Positions 40,535 to 41,574 of a stretch of 41,574 bases of DNA are shown one piece after another. Below the pieces are notes generated by a model, which did no database searches, had not been told where the DNA came from, and was given only the letters and a program-made list of their open reading frames with translations. The stretch covers positions 1-41,574 of the forward strand of contig JAQXIY010000051.1 of NCBI GenBank assembly GCA_029008035.1. Direction: 5' to 3'. This stretch comes from Lachnospiraceae bacterium (GTDB taxonomy: Bacteria; Bacillota; Clostridia; Lachnospirales; Lachnospiraceae). Position 1 is the stretch's first letter, and every line of letters starts with the position of its first letter. A program made the position numbers and the translations under genes.

Positions 40535-41230
40535 ATGAATATAGTTTTTATTGTCACATTGTTTATATTGTTTTTCTCTATTCTTCAGGGATGGAGAAAG
40601 GGTATTTTGGGATTGGTATTTGGGTTTGTATCCTGGATTTTTGTTTTTGTGTTTATTGCGTTTTCCCATACCTATATTCAGGAGTACCTGCGCAGCAATA
40701 CAAACGTATATGATAAGGTGTACGAGAAGACGGTAGAACACTTGGAGAAAAAAGCACAAGAAGACGGACAGAAGGATTCTCTTGAGGATTGGTGGGATGC
40801 CTTGACAGAAGGTATGCCGAAAAATATTGCAGACAATCTGCAAGTAGATGTGAAAACAGAACTTTCTGATAATATTCAGGATGCCAAAACGCAAATTCAA
40901 GAGCAGGTGGCTATTCGTATTGCGGAGTTTATTCTGCAGGGGATTGCAGTTCTGGTTGCATTTATTCTGGCAGAGATTATTGTGGCAATCGTTGGCGGCA
41001 TGGTAAGATCTGTGGGCAAAGTTCCGGTGATTAAGGAGATTAACAGCTTTATGGGGATTATAGCCGGAGCGGTAGAGGGATTGCTTGTCATTTGGATTTT
41101 AATGTATGTGGTGGCGTGTATCTGTGGTACGCCTTTGGGAGAGCGCATTATTTCCGATATTGATGCCAGTGCGTTTCTTTCCTATTTGTACCATCACAAC
41201 TTGATTATGGCATTTGTTTCTACTATATAA
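40535..41230 (+). CDS. CvpA-family membrane protein
   Basis: A 231-residue protein of the CvpA (colicin V production) family with four hydrophobic helices at about 1-40, 130-160 and 180-205 and a long extracytoplasmic loop containing a coiled-coil stretch (KTVEHLEKKAQEDG). The N-terminal GWRKGILGLVFGF is typical. Family members affect envelope integrity and export in other bacteria; the role here is unknown. It is the last gene before the terminator and an rRNA operon. Confidence 0.85.
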   Translation: MNIVFIVTLFILFFSILQGWRKGILGLVFGFVSWIFVFVFIAFSHTYIQEYLRSNTNVYDKVYEKTVEHLEKKAQEDGQKDSLEDWWDALTEGMPKNIADNLQVDVKTELSDNIQDAKTQIQEQVAIRIAEFILQGIAVLVAFILAEIIVAIVGGMVRSVGKVPVIKEINSFMGIIAGAVEGLLVIWILMYVVACICGTPLGERIISDIDASAFLSYLYHHNLIMAFVSTI

Positions 41231-41249
41231 TATAGAAGAGATTGACATA

Positions 41250-41292
41250 GATGTTGGGGTCATTAATCAGACCACCCCAACATCTATTTTTT
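41250..41292 (+). terminator. Terminator after the cvpA-like gene
   Basis: ATGTTGGGGT pairs with ACCCCAACAT across a loop of about 15 nt, followed by a run of eight T. Confidence 0.9.
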
Positions 41293-41336
41293 TTGTAAAA
41301 TTTGCTAAAAAGATGAAAAATTATAGGGAAAACGCC

Positions 41337-41365
41337 TTGACACTAAGAAATGATTTTGCTATTAT
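41337..41365 (+). promoter_or_regulatory. rRNA operon promoter P1
   Basis: TTGACA (41337-41342), exactly 17-nt spacer, TATTAT (41360-41365). Confidence 0.85.
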
Positions 41366-41421
41366 AATCTTCGCACCGCTGGAAACGCGGTGAGTAAAGG
41401 AAAAACCTTTAGAAAAAGTTG

Positions 41422-41450
41422 TTGACACACTACTGAATAAATGATATTAT
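41422..41450 (+). promoter_or_regulatory. rRNA operon promoter P2
   Basis: TTGACA (41422-41427), exactly 17-nt spacer, TATTAT (41445-41450). A perfect tandem arrangement with P1, typical of rRNA operons. Confidence 0.88.
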
Positions 41451-41574
41451 ATCAGAGTTGCGGTTAGCAACAGAACCTTGATAACTGAACAGTGAAACAA
41501 CCTTGAAAGATTCGAGAAAAATAATCTCGAAAAGGAATTTTGACAAGTGCTTGCACGATGGCAAATATTCCTTG
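41451..41574 (+). other. Pre-16S rRNA leader
   Basis: The last ~120 bases carry the standard clostridial pre-16S leader text (TTGATAACTGAACAGTG), a small hairpin from ATTCGAG to CTCGAA, and AAGGAAT (41532-41538) able to pair with ATTCCTT near the window end. The 16S gene itself is outside the window. No protein-coding gene is present in 41231-41574. Confidence 0.75.

Noticed and set aside
1-41574. CRISPR array, prophage, insertion sequence or transposase
   Set aside because: No regularly spaced repeats, phage structural genes or transposase domains were seen. The only dispersed repeat is the structured element at 5293 and 10424.

Overview
The window is a chromosomal segment of a low-to-mid GC, strictly anaerobic Firmicute. 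Lachnospiraceae or a close clostridial relative is the best fit. The support is an [FeFe]-hydrogenase maturation set (hydE, hydG, hydF with a TM1266-type regulator), a reverse rubrerythrin beside a PerR-like Fur protein, an anaerobic radical-SAM activase, a PucR-type regulator, a DUF5711-like protein, strong GGAGG ribosome binding sites and TTGACA-N17-TATAAT promoters. Most genes are ordinary core genes. The less explained part lies in the gaps between them.

Layout. 1-312: tRNA-Glu and tRNA-Cys with a terminator. 313-2969: two PAP2 phosphatases flanking tyrS. 3033-5064: an RsgI-like lipoprotein, a 50-residue protein on the minus strand and a divergent PucR-type regulator with palindromic operators. 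5065-7094: a probable Mn2+ riboswitch with terminator, a structured repeat, mntP and a CaCA exchanger. 7211-12323: zinc-ribbon protein, metG, tatD, a second copy of the structured repeat, rsmA and a catalytically dead M23 (LytM) protein. 12366-18927: TPR-GGDEF cyclase, GIY-YIG protein, and two tandem YhgE/Pip membrane proteins separated by a small membrane protein. 19049-21746: perR-like gene, reverse rubrerythrin, and a divergent ferredoxin / Crp-Fnr pair. 21754-25207 (minus): AT-rich lipoprotein, GH13 amylase, GNAT, radical-SAM activase. 25307-30175: tadA, a compact Alu-less SRP RNA, an attenuator-like leader, TM1266-family regulator, hydE, hydG, hydF. 30313-41230: coiled-coil protein, aconitase-family hydratase, AI-2E family transporter, TPR/AAA-like ATPase, glgB, DUF5711-like protein, CvpA. 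41231-41574: terminator and the tandem promoters and leader of an rRNA operon whose 16S gene lies just outside.

Two non-coding signals deserve most attention. First, a ~190-nt palindromic element occurs twice, at 5293-5482 and 10424-10615, on the same strand. Its core is conserved, while its long flanking stems differ in sequence but stay paired, which points to selection on RNA structure. Second, the ~105 nt between the SRP RNA and the hydrogenase-maturation operon can fold into a three-way junction. The closing helix of that junction uses the same bases as the 5' arm of a strong terminator, the layout of a riboswitch or attenuator.

All calls are from reading the sequence; no database search was run. 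Start codons were moved from the longest ORF wherever a ribosome binding site clearly favoured an internal start.
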